Shown here: piece after piece, positions 43,675 through 55,457 of the stretch
Position numbering within the stretch: position 1 is the stretch's first letter
Layout: each line of letters begins with the position of its first letter
Assembly (NCBI RefSeq): GCF_000400465.1
Contig: NW_008806293.1
Location: forward strand, 64,601-128,600
DNA: 64,000 bases
Direction of reading: 5' to 3'
Source: Wallemia ichthyophaga EXF-994
Taxonomy: Eukaryota > Basidiomycota > Wallemiomycetes > Wallemiales > Wallemiaceae
Made by a program: the position numbers and the translations under genes
Notes under the pieces: model-generated
What the model was told of the DNA's origin: nothing
The model's database searches: none
The model's input: only the letters and a program-made list of their open reading frames with translations

Positions 43675-44868
43675 ATGTCAACGAGCAAGAGATCTCTCGA
43701 GGAAATAGACGCACAGCCGAAGAAGGCGAGATTTGCAGAGAAAGATAAGCCAGAGAAGAATAATCCAGACAGAGATTTGGACACCACGCAGGATCTGGAG
43801 TACAAGAAGGGGCGCCGCGGGGCTATCAAAACAGAGGGTTATGATTCAGACAGCTCAAATGAGGGCGGCGAGTCAGTCGTGCGGTCGCGTCACAAACCCG
43901 CTGACAACGACGACGATGATATGTTTGGCGATGGTGCGGACAAGCCACAACAGCCCAGCGAAACGGAGAAAGCTAAACCACTCTCGCTCGGTGATATAGA
44001 GGGTCAGGAATTTGGCGGGTACGGTGATAAGAATACGGCAGAGAATAGCGACGGTTACAGCTCTCAAGAAGGCGAGGAGGATGAGATGGGTGGCGAGCTC
44101 AGCGCTTTCAATATGAAGTCTGAAATGCAGGAAGGTGATTTTGTCGACGATGGTACGTATGTCGAGAAACAGCGCGATCCACACGCCATGCATGACGCCT
44201 GGCTTGATAATTCCGATAAGCAGGCACGTAAGAGAGTGCGCGATGCACATAAGGAGAGGTTGAAAAAGGAGCGGGAGGAGTATGAGCGTGTAGAGGCGCA
44301 GAACGCACAAGGAGGAAGGAAAGAGGAGACGATGATGGCGCTGGCAGAGTTCACACAGCGTGGAGAGACTGTTCTCGAGGCACTCCAACGACTAGGCAAG
44401 GATAGGGAAAAATCTAAGAAAAACGGAGCTCAAGAGCTGAAGAAGGCGAGTACTCAAGTGGAGAAGTTCACAGAACTCGTCAACATAATGGTGTCAATTG
44501 GGGTGAATGAGGTGTATGATTGGGAGCACGAGCAATTTGTGAGAGGAGTTCGGAAGTCAGGCTATGTCAACGAGAATTGGGTGCCTAGTCACTATCAACA
44601 GAAGAAGACAGAGACAGTGGATGACGATAGCACCAATGATAGCACCAATAACACAAACGAAACACTATGGGAATACAAACAGTCACCTAATTATATAGCC
44701 ACGCTGCCGCCCGCTCAACGACCGGTAGAGGTACAGGTATTTGGGCCATTCAAACAAACAGAACTGCTTAATTGGGTTCATGGAGGACATCTTGGACCCG
44801 AAGGATCATTCATCAAAGTGCGAAAGGCAGGGGAGACAGCATGGGTCGATTGCAACGAGATATTCTAA
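43675..44868 (+). CDS. LIN1: GYF-domain U5 snRNP protein CD2BP2/Lin1 (Snu40)
   Basis: This protein binds the U5 snRNP factors Prp6/Dib1 during tri-snRNP assembly and leaves before splicing. Single exon, 397 aa from the Met at 43675. Diagnostic is the segment around FNMKSEMQEGDFVDDGTYVE with HAMHDAWLDNSDK shortly after. A long charged coiled-coil middle follows, then a C-terminal GYF-like domain (PVEVQVFGPFKQTELLNWVH). An acidic, Asp-rich N-terminal third is typical. The start is only 24 bp from the divergent LIG4 start, and the stop is 28 bp from the converging IMP2 stop. Confidence 0.88.
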   Translation: MSTSKRSLEEIDAQPKKARFAEKDKPEKNNPDRDLDTTQDLEYKKGRRGAIKTEGYDSDSSNEGGESVVRSRHKPADNDDDDMFGDGADKPQQPSETEKAKPLSLGDIEGQEFGGYGDKNTAENSDGYSSQEGEEDEMGGELSAFNMKSEMQEGDFVDDGTYVEKQRDPHAMHDAWLDNSDKQARKRVRDAHKERLKKEREEYERVEAQNAQGGRKEETMMALAEFTQRGETVLEALQRLGKDREKSKKNGAQELKKASTQVEKFTELVNIMVSIGVNEVYDWEHEQFVRGVRKSGYVNENWVPSHYQQKKTETVDDDSTNDSTNNTNETLWEYKQSPNYIATLPPAQRPVEVQVFGPFKQTELLNWVHGGHLGPEGSFIKVRKAGETAWVDCNEIF

Positions 44869-44896
44869 TGAAATAACTCGATATATAGTGAAACTA

Positions 44897-45377
44897 CTAA
44901 TGCAGCCATTGTAATCTATCAAAGGGGTATACTATAGCAATGCCTTTACCGATAATAGTACCGAGGCTGATCTGGCCATACTGTCTGCTATCAATTGAGT
45001 GAAAAGTCTCGTCTCCTTGGACATAGCAATGGCCGCGATCGACGTAAGAGTCGTTGATGGTATCGCCATAAAGACCAATGATACGCTTGATAGCCAGTTT
45101 GTTTGGGTTATCTGGAGGACTGAGAGAAGAGTGAGGGAGTAAGAGACCAAAGAAAAGGGACAAACCGTAAAGCGATGATGTCACCGTGCTTGAAATGAGA
45201 AAAAGGGAGCCATTTATTGAGAATTAAGATATCGCTGCTTAGTTTATTTGTATCAGGATTCAGTGAGGGCTGCATTGAACGACCTTTGATTGAAACCAGC
45301 GAGTAGCAGTTGTGGACAAAGTAGTAGGAAACTGATAACAAACCCAGAAACCTTAGTGGCTTGACTGACTGCTTCAT
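44897..45377 (-). CDS. IMP2: Mitochondrial inner membrane protease subunit 2
   Basis: Imp2 is a type I signal peptidase-like serine protease that matures intermembrane-space proteins such as cytochrome c1. Two exons: 45377-45166 and 45119-44897 (46-nt intron), 144 aa. The N-terminal hydrophobic anchor (LGLLSVSYYFVHNCYSLVSI) is followed by the catalytic serine motif KGRSMQPSLNP and, after the splice, the lysine motif KLAIKRIIGLYGD. The DRGHCYVQGDE box and SRQYGQISLGTIIGKG complete the fold. Its ATG overlaps the stop of the upstream SAC3-like gene as ATGA. Confidence 0.93.
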
Positions 45378-46036
45378 GATATCGATCGAGATTTAAAGTT
45401 GAGTGTGCAAGACGGAGAGAGGCTGGCGACTTGATATTTGTGGGCGTGTAAGAAGGATTTACAGCTTTCAAAGTCAAATCGCAGAATTTCAATCAATTTC
45501 GTAATTGGTAGCTTGAGATAAGCCTTAGAAATTATTCTGAAGCCAAGGATTCTAAATTTGCTAGTAAGAGACTGTAAAAATAGAAGCTGATAACCAATAG
45601 ACTGGTCTAATAATTTAAAGTATTTGAAATAGTTGCAGTCTAACAAACACCGCTGAATCTGCCTGACTAGATTTGTCGATGGATTCGTTATTTTTAAATC
45701 CTGAGAGAGCAAGTGGAGTTGATAAAGCTCCTTATAAAATTCTGCACCAGTTATTTCAGCTAACCTGCTCAAAACGACTCTAATCTCGTCTTGGTTGCTG
45801 GCTCTTATCGCTGCGTCGAGTGATGACTTGTACACGCCTACTGCAAATTCGTCGATTCTATTTACTGCTATCAATCCTTGTCTGAGCTTTCTAAATCCAA
45901 GTACAACGTTATCTGATTGATTGTCTGATTTATCCCCGATCCCACAGAGATAACGATAATAATCCTCTTGAAATGACTCCTCCTTAAACTCAATCTGGTT
46001 AGATCTCGTCAAACTCCCCAATTTACTAAAGTCCAT
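45374..46036 (-). CDS. Short SAC3/GANP-family (Thp3-like) protein
   Basis: 220 aa, single exon. The segments EDYYRYLCGIGD, VVLGFRKLRQGL, and near the end LDCNYFKYFKLLDQ with ILGFRIISKAYLKLPITKLIEIL match the helical repeat plus winged-helix of the SAC3/GANP/Thp3 family, which works in mRNA biogenesis and export. The final LNFKS resembles the usual IDCKxS end, so the stop looks genuine. The long N-terminal region of Thp3/LENG8 is missing and no upstream exon is visible. The start ATG (46036-46034) overlaps a candidate ATG for ATG2 on the other strand, and the stop overlaps the IMP2 start. Confidence 0.65.
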   Translation of the reverse strand: MDFSKLGSLTRSNQIEFKEESFQEDYYRYLCGIGDKSDNQSDNVVLGFRKLRQGLIAVNRIDEFAVGVYKSSLDAAIRASNQDEIRVVLSRLAEITGAEFYKELYQLHLLSQDLKITNPSTNLVRQIQRCLLDCNYFKYFKLLDQSIGYQLLFLQSLTSKFRILGFRIISKAYLKLPITKLIEILRFDFESCKSFLHAHKYQVASLSPSCTLNFKSRSIS

Positions 46037-49000
46037 GGATGTTGCGGTGGTTGATCACTTACGTCCAAGTCGGTTGCCGTAAAATTAGAAAAACTTGGAT
46101 ATTTACTGATATTTCACACCACAGTGAACTGGGAATGGCTCAGATTACCTCAGATACCCAACATCTCTCTTCTCCCGTTTGAAATTTCAAAATCCGTGTT
46201 GAGCTATCTCCTTAGATGGATACTGAGAAGGTACATAAACGTAGATACATTTCCAGACAACATCGATGACGCCATTGTCCTCGAAAACAAGTCTCTAAAT
46301 TCCCGAGTTCGTCACGCTCTCTTCTCACCCCCACTCATCTTACATAATCACAGCCAATCAATCAACACCTGTCAAGCTCACCAATTGACGTCATTTCTGC
46401 TAAATTCAATAGGCTATCTATACGCATTCCATGGTCTAACCCGCTCAGCCAATCAATTTCCATTGATTTGGATGGCTTGGACGTGTTTTTGGCACCTTGC
46501 ACAGCAAGAGAAGAAGAACCACACCCACAGCTAAACGTTGACTCCCTCGCTCAACAGTATCTCGACAACAACAATGATTATCCAATCCCTGGATCATTCG
46601 ATGTACACTCTCACTCCGCCACTTCGGCCACCTCAGCTACCTCACAGAGATCTCTGCTTAAATCACTTATAAATGCTATTTTAGCTAAAATCAATGTTAC
46701 ACTCACAAACACCCAAATCACTCTATCAAATAGCGATAGCTCTATTCAATGTAAAATGGCGTCATTAGAGTTCGGTGACGTCGATTTAAGCGCAAATCAG
46801 CGAACTTTCTCTTTAAATGGTGTTGAGCTGTTTACCCACACCACACAGCAGCCACAGCAGCCACAAAGCTCTCAGATGTTCATGAGCGCACAAGAGAGTC
46901 TCCACCAAACTCCATCCACACATCGAATCCTAAACTTGACCAATAAAATCACCCTCACTCTCCAAAATGATTTAAATGACTCAATACCTACGATAAATAT
47001 GGATATTGGTGGTGTAGTTTTGCTTCTCTACCCATCCACCGTTTCCTGCCTTCTCCATCTCATTCAGTCGTTCCCTGTTGCTTCCAAGACAAATGCACAC
47101 ACAGAGTCACGGACAGATGCTCCTTTCATCTTCGGTATCCTCCTACGCCATCTGCGCGTCTTCATTCTCTTGGACGAATTAGACTACATTATCAACGAGG
47201 ATGATCTGTGGAAGGGCACCACCTCTAATTTCCACATACCAGGCTATTATGTCGAGGCTAGCATCACAGATATTGATATCACAGCTCCTCAATGGTCAAT
47301 GACGGTGGGCGACGCCAGCGTAATGGCGAGTGACTCTGTTCGTACATTCCCACTGCTCATTTTCGACGACGCTGTATCAAACGCAGTGTCTAGTGCAGCG
47401 CCCACAATGTCCGACTGGCTGTCAGAGGAAGAAGAGGGCGGAGATGAGCGTATTTACGACAACATGACGTGGAAGCTGCTCAGCACAGACGCAAATGGAG
47501 CAGCTAGTACGCCTCCAAAAAACAAATCTATCATCAAAATGACTGGGAGAGATGTATGCATCTCCTCCACTCACCTATTCGCTGATTTGGCTGTTGTCGA
47601 GCGGTTTTTCGGCAGCGATCTCTTCCAAGCATTGAATGTGAACGTGGCTGCGACTCACGACAGCATTGTCAACTCACTTTTACAAGAGGCAGATAAAAGC
47701 ATTTCACCTGCATCTGCATCTGCTTCCGAAATACTATCACCCCTCCAATCCATCCCTTTCACGCTTACGCTAGATGCTATCAGAGTGTCTTTGCGCTGTC
47801 CACCCCCCTCTCCACACCATCAATTGCGTTCGGGAATTCTGACGATAGATGTGCGCCAGCTTAGTCTCACTCCACTTTCAAACACTCGAACAACCGACGT
47901 TAGCATGGAGTATTCAAATGTATACTGGCTTGATGCGCGTCATCATCATGTATGTAGCGGACCAAAGCGTATTACGAAAGTGGACGCACCGAAGCTAGCA
48001 ATCAAGACGCGCACACACGCTCACTCAACACCTAAACTCACACTGGCTATCCCATACATAGAGTTCGAATTTAGGAGGCGTGAGCTGGTCGGGCTGCAGT
48101 ATCTCGCCGACGACGTGGCTTTGCTAAGCGAGCGTATCAAGGCGAGTAGAGGGAAGGTTGGAGAGAATGTTAATGTGATGCAGTCGGTCGTGGAGCTCGT
48201 CAAGAGTCGGTTAGTGGTTGATGAGATGGCCGCGGATGTGAGTGGTAGCAGCCATGTTCACACTCAAACTCAAGATGGATCTATGCACGACTTCTTCGAG
48301 GCTGAGAATGCTGAGAAAGAAGAAAATCATGGTGACACTGAAGCTGATCTTGATGTGCATTTAGATGCAGGTAAATACATGATAGATGTCCCCACTATCA
48401 ACTTGAGCACGGGGAAGGAGACGGGCGAGTGTTCGCTGGTGGTTGCCGACGTACGCGACATAGACGTTTCGGCAAGATTTCCACAAGATGCACGCAAAAC
48501 GAGCAAAAGTAAGAAGGTTTGAAAATAGTACTGGTGTGTCGACGACGGCTGACGTGCTGCAGGATAGCAAGACAAGTTTCAAAGTGACACTTCTATCGAT
48601 CATAGTGAGAGAGGGCGACAACGACCCACTGGTAGAATCACATCGCCACATGGAGAACCCAGCCATTTATCTCTTTTTCAATGCTTCTGTGTCTAGGAAA
48701 GGTGTGAAGACGTCAGCAGCAGAGATAGTGCTCCACTCGGTGATCTTCAACAGTGACCTCAACACAGATCTCTTGCGTGATATTGCTTTCTTGCTCCAAC
48801 CACCACCAGGGGTGTGTTGCTTTAATATTAGTGGTGGCTACGTCTAACGCACATCTCGGCAGGTCTTCGAGAACGCCGTTCCCTCCGATATCACGACTCT
48901 GGGAGTGCGCCTGAAAGATGTATCGGCGCGCATTTGTCCCCTCACCTCGCAACGTCGTCTCGTCGTCCATTTCGGCAATACCTACATACATTTGACACTG

Positions 49001-51553
49001 CGAGCTGAGAGTGAAGTGAAAGATGTGAAGAATGTCGCTGGTAATGTATCGCTCTTCCTCGTCGACAACGAGGCGGAGGCGCTGCAGAGACGTAAGGGGA
49101 ACATGGAGCAGCGCGACGTGTTTAGAGGGAGTTTAAGGGATCATTGGAAGGTTAGTAAACAGAGGCATTACAACACCACACTAACCCATCTACTCCACCA
49201 GTCCGCTGGATATGTGCAGATTGCAGAGCTCGTCAAAGTGACCAGCAAGTTCAAAGTTAATCTCAAGTCAACAGACACTGCCAAAGTGATAGCTGAGATA
49301 ATGTACGCAGATGGTCGAGTGGGGGTATGTGCCGATTCGCTGAGTACAATAAAGCAATTCCTGTCCGACCTGTCACCCACTTCGCCATCTTCAACGAGCG
49401 ACCGAACTGTACACTCGCACTCCTCGCCAGCCGAGGACACGAACGCATACACGAACCTGCTCGCCTCGCTCGACGAGACGGCCTTTGCGCAGCTTCCGGA
49501 GACATACACGACCATGAGCGCGGACATGTTGGACGACGATATTCCCACCAACCTCGAGTATGCCGAGAGTGGTGCGCACCAATCGCACTATATGGAGCGA
49601 GGGTTAGAATTTGATGCGTACCGTGAAGGGCTTTCGCCTTCGTCTTCGGACGTGGTGCACGACGAGTTGGACGACTATGTCATGCCCGCGGCCTCGCAGC
49701 CTGCAGAGAAAGCAGAGGTGATAGTGCCTGGTGCAATGATGCGCGAGGGCTTCGTAGAGCTGCTGCGGGAGAGATACGCCGAGGATCAATATGCTGCACA
49801 GACGCAGAGGCGCCTGTCGTTGGTTGACGTCACGCTGCACCGTGCTGATGTTTCGCTGCAGCTCTTCGACGGGTGCGACTGGGTGCGTACGCGCGCTAAA
49901 ATAGAGCAGGAGTATCGCAAATTGAGGAGAAAGCTCGTGCGCATACGCCAGCTGCTTTCTACAGGTCAGCAGGTGGACACCACCGACGAGCTTTCGTGCG
50001 ATGTGTACGGAGCTTACAGTGTCGGCCTCAGCAGTAGTAGCGCGGGAAGCACTGATTCTCACATCGACACCTCTGAAGATTTCCTCAAAGCTATAGACGA
50101 GGAATTGGGTGTGGCGGGCGAGGAGAGTGACAGCGAGTGGCAGAATCTAAGCACACCTTCTCAGTCACACAGAACGAAAGAATCTGTCCCAGCACCAGAT
50201 CACACTCATACTCACACGTCAGACTTCAAGAAATCGCTACAGAGATCCTCCGCTCCGTTCGTTGAAGTCACAGCGCGTGACGTGCACTCTTCCTACACGA
50301 AGTTCGCTGAGGGAGACAAGGCATCTGCTACCAAGCTATCGATTAAAGATATGGAGGTCTTGGATGGGGTGACGCAGAAGAGCAAATGGAGGAAATTCAT
50401 GACAGCGTTACAGAAAGACCTTAGAGGAAATATGCGCGAGTCTAACTCGAATATGGTAGAAGTGACACTCAATAATTTGCTCACTGATGCTAATGAGGAG
50501 GAGATTTCACTGCTGTGTCGCATCCTGCCCATCAAGCTCAACATGGACCAGGATGCACTCGACTTCCTCAAGCGTTTCATCGCCTTTAAAGATGAAGGGG
50601 AGAGTGCTATTGGCAGGCCAAGTGGACCTTATATCCGTGTGTTGGGCCAATTGCAAGACGAATTTGACTAACTCACAATTTAGGTCAAGCTATTATTGAG
50701 CCGGTCGAGATCAAGATGGACTACAAACCGAAGCATGTCAACTACGCGGCTCTGCGACAGGGAAAGACGATGGAAATGATGAATTTCTTTCATTTCGATG
50801 GATCTGAGATCATACTGCGCAGGATCATGATATCGGGGGTGGGTTCAGCACTTGGAAATTGGAACAGGAGGAAGATCTAACACTAGATCGATCAGATCGT
50901 CGGCTGGCCGCGCTTGTTTGATCTACTGCAGGACACATGGACACCCGACGTCAAGGCAAACCAGCTGTCGGATGTGATCTCGGGAGTTGCGCCAGTTCGT
51001 TCACTAGTGAACGTTGGCAGTGGTGTAGCCGATCTCGTACTGCTGCCTATTGAGCAATACAGACACGACAAGCGCATCATAAGAGGGCTCCAGAAAGGCG
51101 GAACTTCTTTCGCGCGGAATGCAGGCATGGAAGCAGTGCGACTAGGAGCAAAGCTCATCAACGGTACGCAAGTGGTGTTAGAGCATGCAGAAAGTATTCT
51201 CGCCAACAGGCCATCGCAGGATAAGGTGACGATGGAGGCGGTTGAAGAAGAGACACAGCCGACGACATTGAAACAGGGAATGGAGAGTGCATATAGATCG
51301 TTGAACAGTAATTTGAATGATGCAGCACAGACTATATTGGCTGGTGGGTGCTATACATATGATAGCTACCTGGCTTCCTCGCTAATGCACACATATAGTT
51401 CCAATGGAGGTGTTTGAGAAGGGCGATAAGAATAAACCGATCATACGAGCTGTTCCGATTGCGATATTGAAACCACTGATCGGGTTGACAAGTGCGGCTG
51501 CCAAGATCCAGCAAGGCTTTTTGAATAAATATGACGAACAACGAAGAGAATGA
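46035..51553 (+). CDS. ATG2: Autophagy lipid-transfer protein Atg2
   Basis: Atg2 is a chorein-type bridge-like protein moving lipid from the ER to the growing autophagosome with Atg9 and Atg18. Main exons: 46125-46306, 46354-48516, 48563-48811, 48863-49150, 49202-50636, 50684-50838, 50896-51343, 51399-51553, about 1690 aa. The N-terminus reads NWEWLRLPQIPNISLLPFEI, then LENKSLNSR, and after the splice RLSIRIPWSNPLSQSISID and LDGLDVFLAP, the Atg2 chorein signature. The C-terminal hallmark is EIKMDYKPKHVNYAALRQGK, MNFFHFDGSE and VGWPRLFDLLQDTW. The first exon is uncertain: ATGs at 46035 or 46039 spliced to 46125, or a start codon split A|TG at that acceptor. Confidence 0.88.
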
Positions 51554-51596
51554 GTGTGTTGTAAAATAGGAATTCTAATGAATGATGTATGTTGTA

Positions 51597-52234
51597 CTAT
51601 GCTTTCGTTGATGTACTTCTCCGATCGCGCAGGTACATCACCAAGGAGAAGATGTAGATACTGGCGAGAATATAGGCGAAGTACTTGGGCAAACCGTCGT
51701 GCTGTCTGGCGATGGTGGATGCGTAGAAGAAAGCGGTAACTACGAGGATAAACTTCACGAGTAGGACGATTGAGTTGTTGGTCGAGATGTTTATACTGTC
51801 AGTGAAGTGGGACAAGTCCTTCATTGCACCGCGATATAACAGACTGGTTTCAAACAAGTTGACTCCGCAGCTCCGAGGAGAATAAAATCTAAATTGTACA
51901 AATGTAAAATGGTGGTATGGATAGGGTGAATGTAATGGAATGTGCGCTGTTTTCATCTGCTACACAGCCTGCATTTCATATAGTACTCCAGGTTTAGGAC
52001 GACGTTGACGAGCAAGAATCCGATTGAGGATGATTCGATAAGGCTGTTGAGCGTCTGCGGCAGCTGGCAGCTTGTGCAGCTTTGATATACGTGGAATATC
52101 GAACTGGCTGATATGAGAATATACGAGCCCATCCACAGGTATCTCCTCCGTCTTATCTGCGCAATAGCTTCGTGGTGTGTCGTCAAACCGCCTTGGTGAT
52201 CTTCGTGGTGCTCTTCGTAGTGGTAGTAGCGCAT
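51597..52234 (-). CDS. Four-TM membrane protein of unknown function
   Basis: Two exons: 52234-51966 and 51888-51597 (77-nt intron, longer than most here), 186 aa. The N-terminus is His/Glu-rich and hydrophilic (YHYEEHHEDHQGG). Four hydrophobic segments follow: LWMGSYILISASSIFHVY, then SIGFLLVNVVLNLEYYM, then IVLLVKFILVVTAFFYAS, then YFAYILASIYIFSLVMYL, with a short basic C-terminus (RDRRSTSTKA). I do not recognise the family. The ATG2 stop is 43 bp away (convergent). Confidence 0.6.
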
Positions 52235-53259
52235 TGGTATGCCTGTTGCTAAGCTTTGTTACTTTTGGTTAATGACAGCGCCTCGAAGCGAACTATATTC
52301 ATCCATGCAAGGCACAAGCCAGGCACTACCTTATTAAACCCCTGAACAGTTCATAAGAACGAAACGTGACATAGCGGCGTTCTGTATAAATCGGCCATTA
52401 ACAATCTCCGCACTGTTTCTCCTTGTTAACTTTTCCGAAGAAAGGGGGCAAATCTCCATGCTTCTCAACTGCAAATATATCTTAAATTTAAGTTAAACTG
52501 GCTTGAAAGATTAAGGCCCCATCCAAACGCGTGTAGAAGATGTGTCGTGGGTTGCCGAACGAGTCTAAATTAGGCAATTGGGTTAATCAGTTACAAATTA
52601 AACAAGTCAAGTCACCGAATCAGATTTTAGGGTGGTGAAGGTGGCAGAGATGGTAGTTTGGGATATTCTGTTAACTTTCACAGTAGCTCGGAGTTGTACC
52701 GCTTTTTTCGGAAATTGACGATTGATAGGGTACATTTGTGAGTGAGACGGCAACTGTGACTATCAAATTGCGCTTTTGTGAGACTTCGCGTGTACTTCTA
52801 CCTATTTCCTATTCCGCTCTATTTGCTCCTCATCCCCATCATCCCATAAAATACTAGACGAAATAGAACATCCCAAGTTGAGAATGACATATACGGAAAA
52901 ATGATGAGCTATTCTACTCTTCTGGCATTTTCTTAAACTTTCCGGCTTCATGAATGTATCCTCAGTGCTAGCAGCGACCACAACCCGGTGATGTCATTTT
53001 GTTTGAAATGTAAAGCAGGTATTTCTTAATATAGAAATTAGTGAACCATAATCATCATGTTTTGTTCAAATACACTCCTCCAAAATCTACTCCTACTTAC
53101 AAATTTCAAAATTATCAAGAATGTTGATTCAACTTCTACATACCGCGCCTCGTTCATCAAGCAAGCGTGTTTATTTTCCAACCAAAACCTCTTTTTCAAA
53201 TCAAATAGATAATTAGCTCGGGAAGAGCTACACGAATACCATTGAGATAGATCCACACT
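52235..53259. other. 1-kb interval without a supported gene
   Basis: This divergent gap is large for the window. I see no RNA gene. A short plus-strand ORF at about 52650 begins MVVWDILLTFTVARSCTAFF, which looks like a signal peptide and could be a missed 5' exon of the downstream Ser/Thr-rich membrane protein, which otherwise lacks one. I could not connect the two by convincing splice sites. Confidence 0.4.
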
Positions 53260-55305
53260 ATGACCCAACAGCTTTTGCGTGAGTTGCAGGTTTTGCTGGA
53301 GATTTTGAGGACTTCTCTCTGACTAGCTCCCAGCAGACTGGCTATCGTACTCTCGTATAGCAGGACAGAATGCCTATACTATTGTACAGCAGCCGCAGAC
53401 TTACTACGGACCGTCTATTCCGCTGGGCGGTGGATGGGACTACGGTGGTCTAACTTCGCCCACGTCTTCAGAAGGAAGCAGCACAGCTAGCAGTAGCAGC
53501 TCTGGTAGCTCTAGCCAGACTAGTAGCGCGTCAGACGCGTCCAGTACGTCGAGTACGTCTGGTATATCAAACACGTCAAGCACGTCGAGCAACTCAAGTA
53601 GCCAAACTAGTAGCTCTAGTAGCTCTAGTAGACCATCAACTACCTCCAGTTCATCTACCACATCTACCACATCTACCACATCTAGCTCGTCCACCACCTC
53701 CAGCATATCCTCCAGTACCACAAATCCACCAATCACCTCATCCACTACTACACCTCTGCCTTCTTCAAGCACAAGTAGCGGCGTAGGCCCGGCAGCTGGT
53801 GATACAGTTGAGGCAAGTGAGACAAGTGACACTGGCAAAGTGAGTATTTGAACATGCAACTTCGTAGGTCAGAAACTCACACCAAAAAGATACTAGCGAT
53901 AGTGCTGCCTGTCATACTCGGACCACTACTCCTTCTACTGCTACTGTTACTGCTGCGATGTGTATACAAGCGTAAGATGAACAAAGACATAGAGCGGCGC
54001 CAGTTTGAAGTTACACCTTTCCTAGCAACCCATCAAACACGTCCTTCGGATGCAGATGCAGCGCTGTACAACACTGCACCCAAACCGACGCAAACGCAAA
54101 CGCAAGCGCAATCTCAATCATGTCCTAGTACCTGGTTTGCCATGCTGGGAAGTAAGGCAAAGGCATGGAATGAGGAGAGAGATCGAGAGAAAAAATTCAC
54201 TTCGCTGCCGCCTCCACGCAGCCGCGGATTCAAGACAGATTTGTCAATTGAGGATAAAGTAACGCCAGTGCAGCGCCGCCAGAGCAATATGTTCAAGGTA
54301 TCGCCATTGCTAGGAACGTCATCGTCGAATGAGAAGCCATCGCAAAACAGGCCGATATCGCAGACGCAGTTCGGCGACAGTGACGGCTGGTCCGACAACC
54401 AGTCTGATAAGTACAGCTCACCTCTGGACAAGATCCGCCAGATGCGGCTTTCGATGCTGAGCAACCACACGGTAAACGATGACGACAACGAACACGATTA
54501 TCCCAGCACTAGCGCTGGGATGTGGGGATTGGCTACTAGCATGTTTCCTCGTCGCTCAATGAGGGCACAGCCACCACTCAGTGGCAGCGTTGGAAAGAGA
54601 GTTCGACCTTATAAACGGATAGATAACGACGCGTACTCGCTCGCTAACGATAGTAGCAGCAGCAGTGGGGATGCATATTTTCCAATCGTGCCCACTGCGC
54701 GCATTGATGATTTCTACGATAACAGTGCAAGTTCGAAAAACTCGAAAGAGAAGAGTAACTCAAGTGGAAGTATGTCATTCAAAACAAGCAGCCCGTCACC
54801 TATCCCACCGCCATTCGCGTTCAAAACGAACCAGGTATCGCCGTCGATGTCTAGTATGTCTCAGTTCACAAACCACTCCACGAATTCCAACTGGCTTAAT
54901 ACGGAAGAGCGGGAACGCAGAATTGGTACAGCTTCGACACGATCAGGGTCGTACGACACTGCTTCCGAGGGCTATGACAGCAGGTCTGATAGTCGCAACG
55001 CGAGCAGTAACTCTAAGGAGTCGACGCCCGTCTCTAGTTCATCGGATAGCAGTCGACGTCGTCCGCCTGTGTTTCCACGTACTAGCGATACTGTCTTTGG
55101 GCAGATGATAGCAGATAAGGAGAGCGCGTTTGACTTTGGACCTCCCCGAAATGATTATCAGCCTGTCATCGTGGAAGAGGATGAGGATGAGGATGAAAAT
55201 GATGGTGAGGAAGAGGATAGGAGGAGGGAGGAAGCTATGGCTGTCCCTAAGTCAAGGTGGAAAGAGAATGCACGTCCTTTCCGGGGTAGAGGGGGTAGCC
55301 GTTAA
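53260..55305 (+). CDS. Ser/Thr-rich single-pass membrane protein (mucin-like ectodomain)
   Basis: Modelled exons: 53260-53278, 53334-53839, 53890-55305 (introns 55 and 50 nt), summing to 646 aa plus stop. Exon 2 codes a 45-residue neutral segment and then about 125 residues almost entirely Ser and Thr (for example SGSSSQTSSASDASSTSS), a probable O-glycosylated stalk. Exon 3 begins with the membrane span ILAIVLPVILGPLLLLLLLL and a basic stop-transfer RCVYKRKMNK, then a ~440-residue Ser-rich cytoplasmic tail ending EDEDENDGEEEDRRR...RPFRGRGGSR. The layout resembles Mid2/Wsc/Axl2-type surface sensors, but there is no WSC or cadherin domain and no signal peptide, so a 5' exon may be missing. Confidence 0.55.
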
Positions 55306-55457
55306 TGGCTGCAACTAAAGCGGACTTTACTTTTTTTTACTTTTATTCTTATCTTGTATCAGTTTTGTAACTTGTTCAGTTTATGCATAAAGTACTTTTC
55401 TTTTTTGAAAATTGGTGTATTCTGAAAAAAAAAAAGTGATATTCTTAACAAATCAAA

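Noticed and set aside
46037-46073. Minus-strand intron (GTAAGT...TTTAG) across the SAC3-like start
   Set aside because: It would remove the only Met of the SAC3-like frame and is only about 37 nt; no upstream coding exon was found.
48488-48847. Separate 119-aa ORF inside ATG2
   Set aside because: It is exon 3 of ATG2 joined by phase-0 introns (48517-48562, 48812-48862).
53038-53268. 76-aa minus-strand ORF
   Set aside because: Lies in an AT-rich gap and overlaps the modelled start of the Ser/Thr-rich gene; no family resemblance.
53440-53859. 139-aa minus-strand ORF, Leu/Val/Asp-rich
   Set aside because: It is the complement of the Ser/Thr-codon repeat of the membrane protein; the composition is an artefact of the opposite strand.
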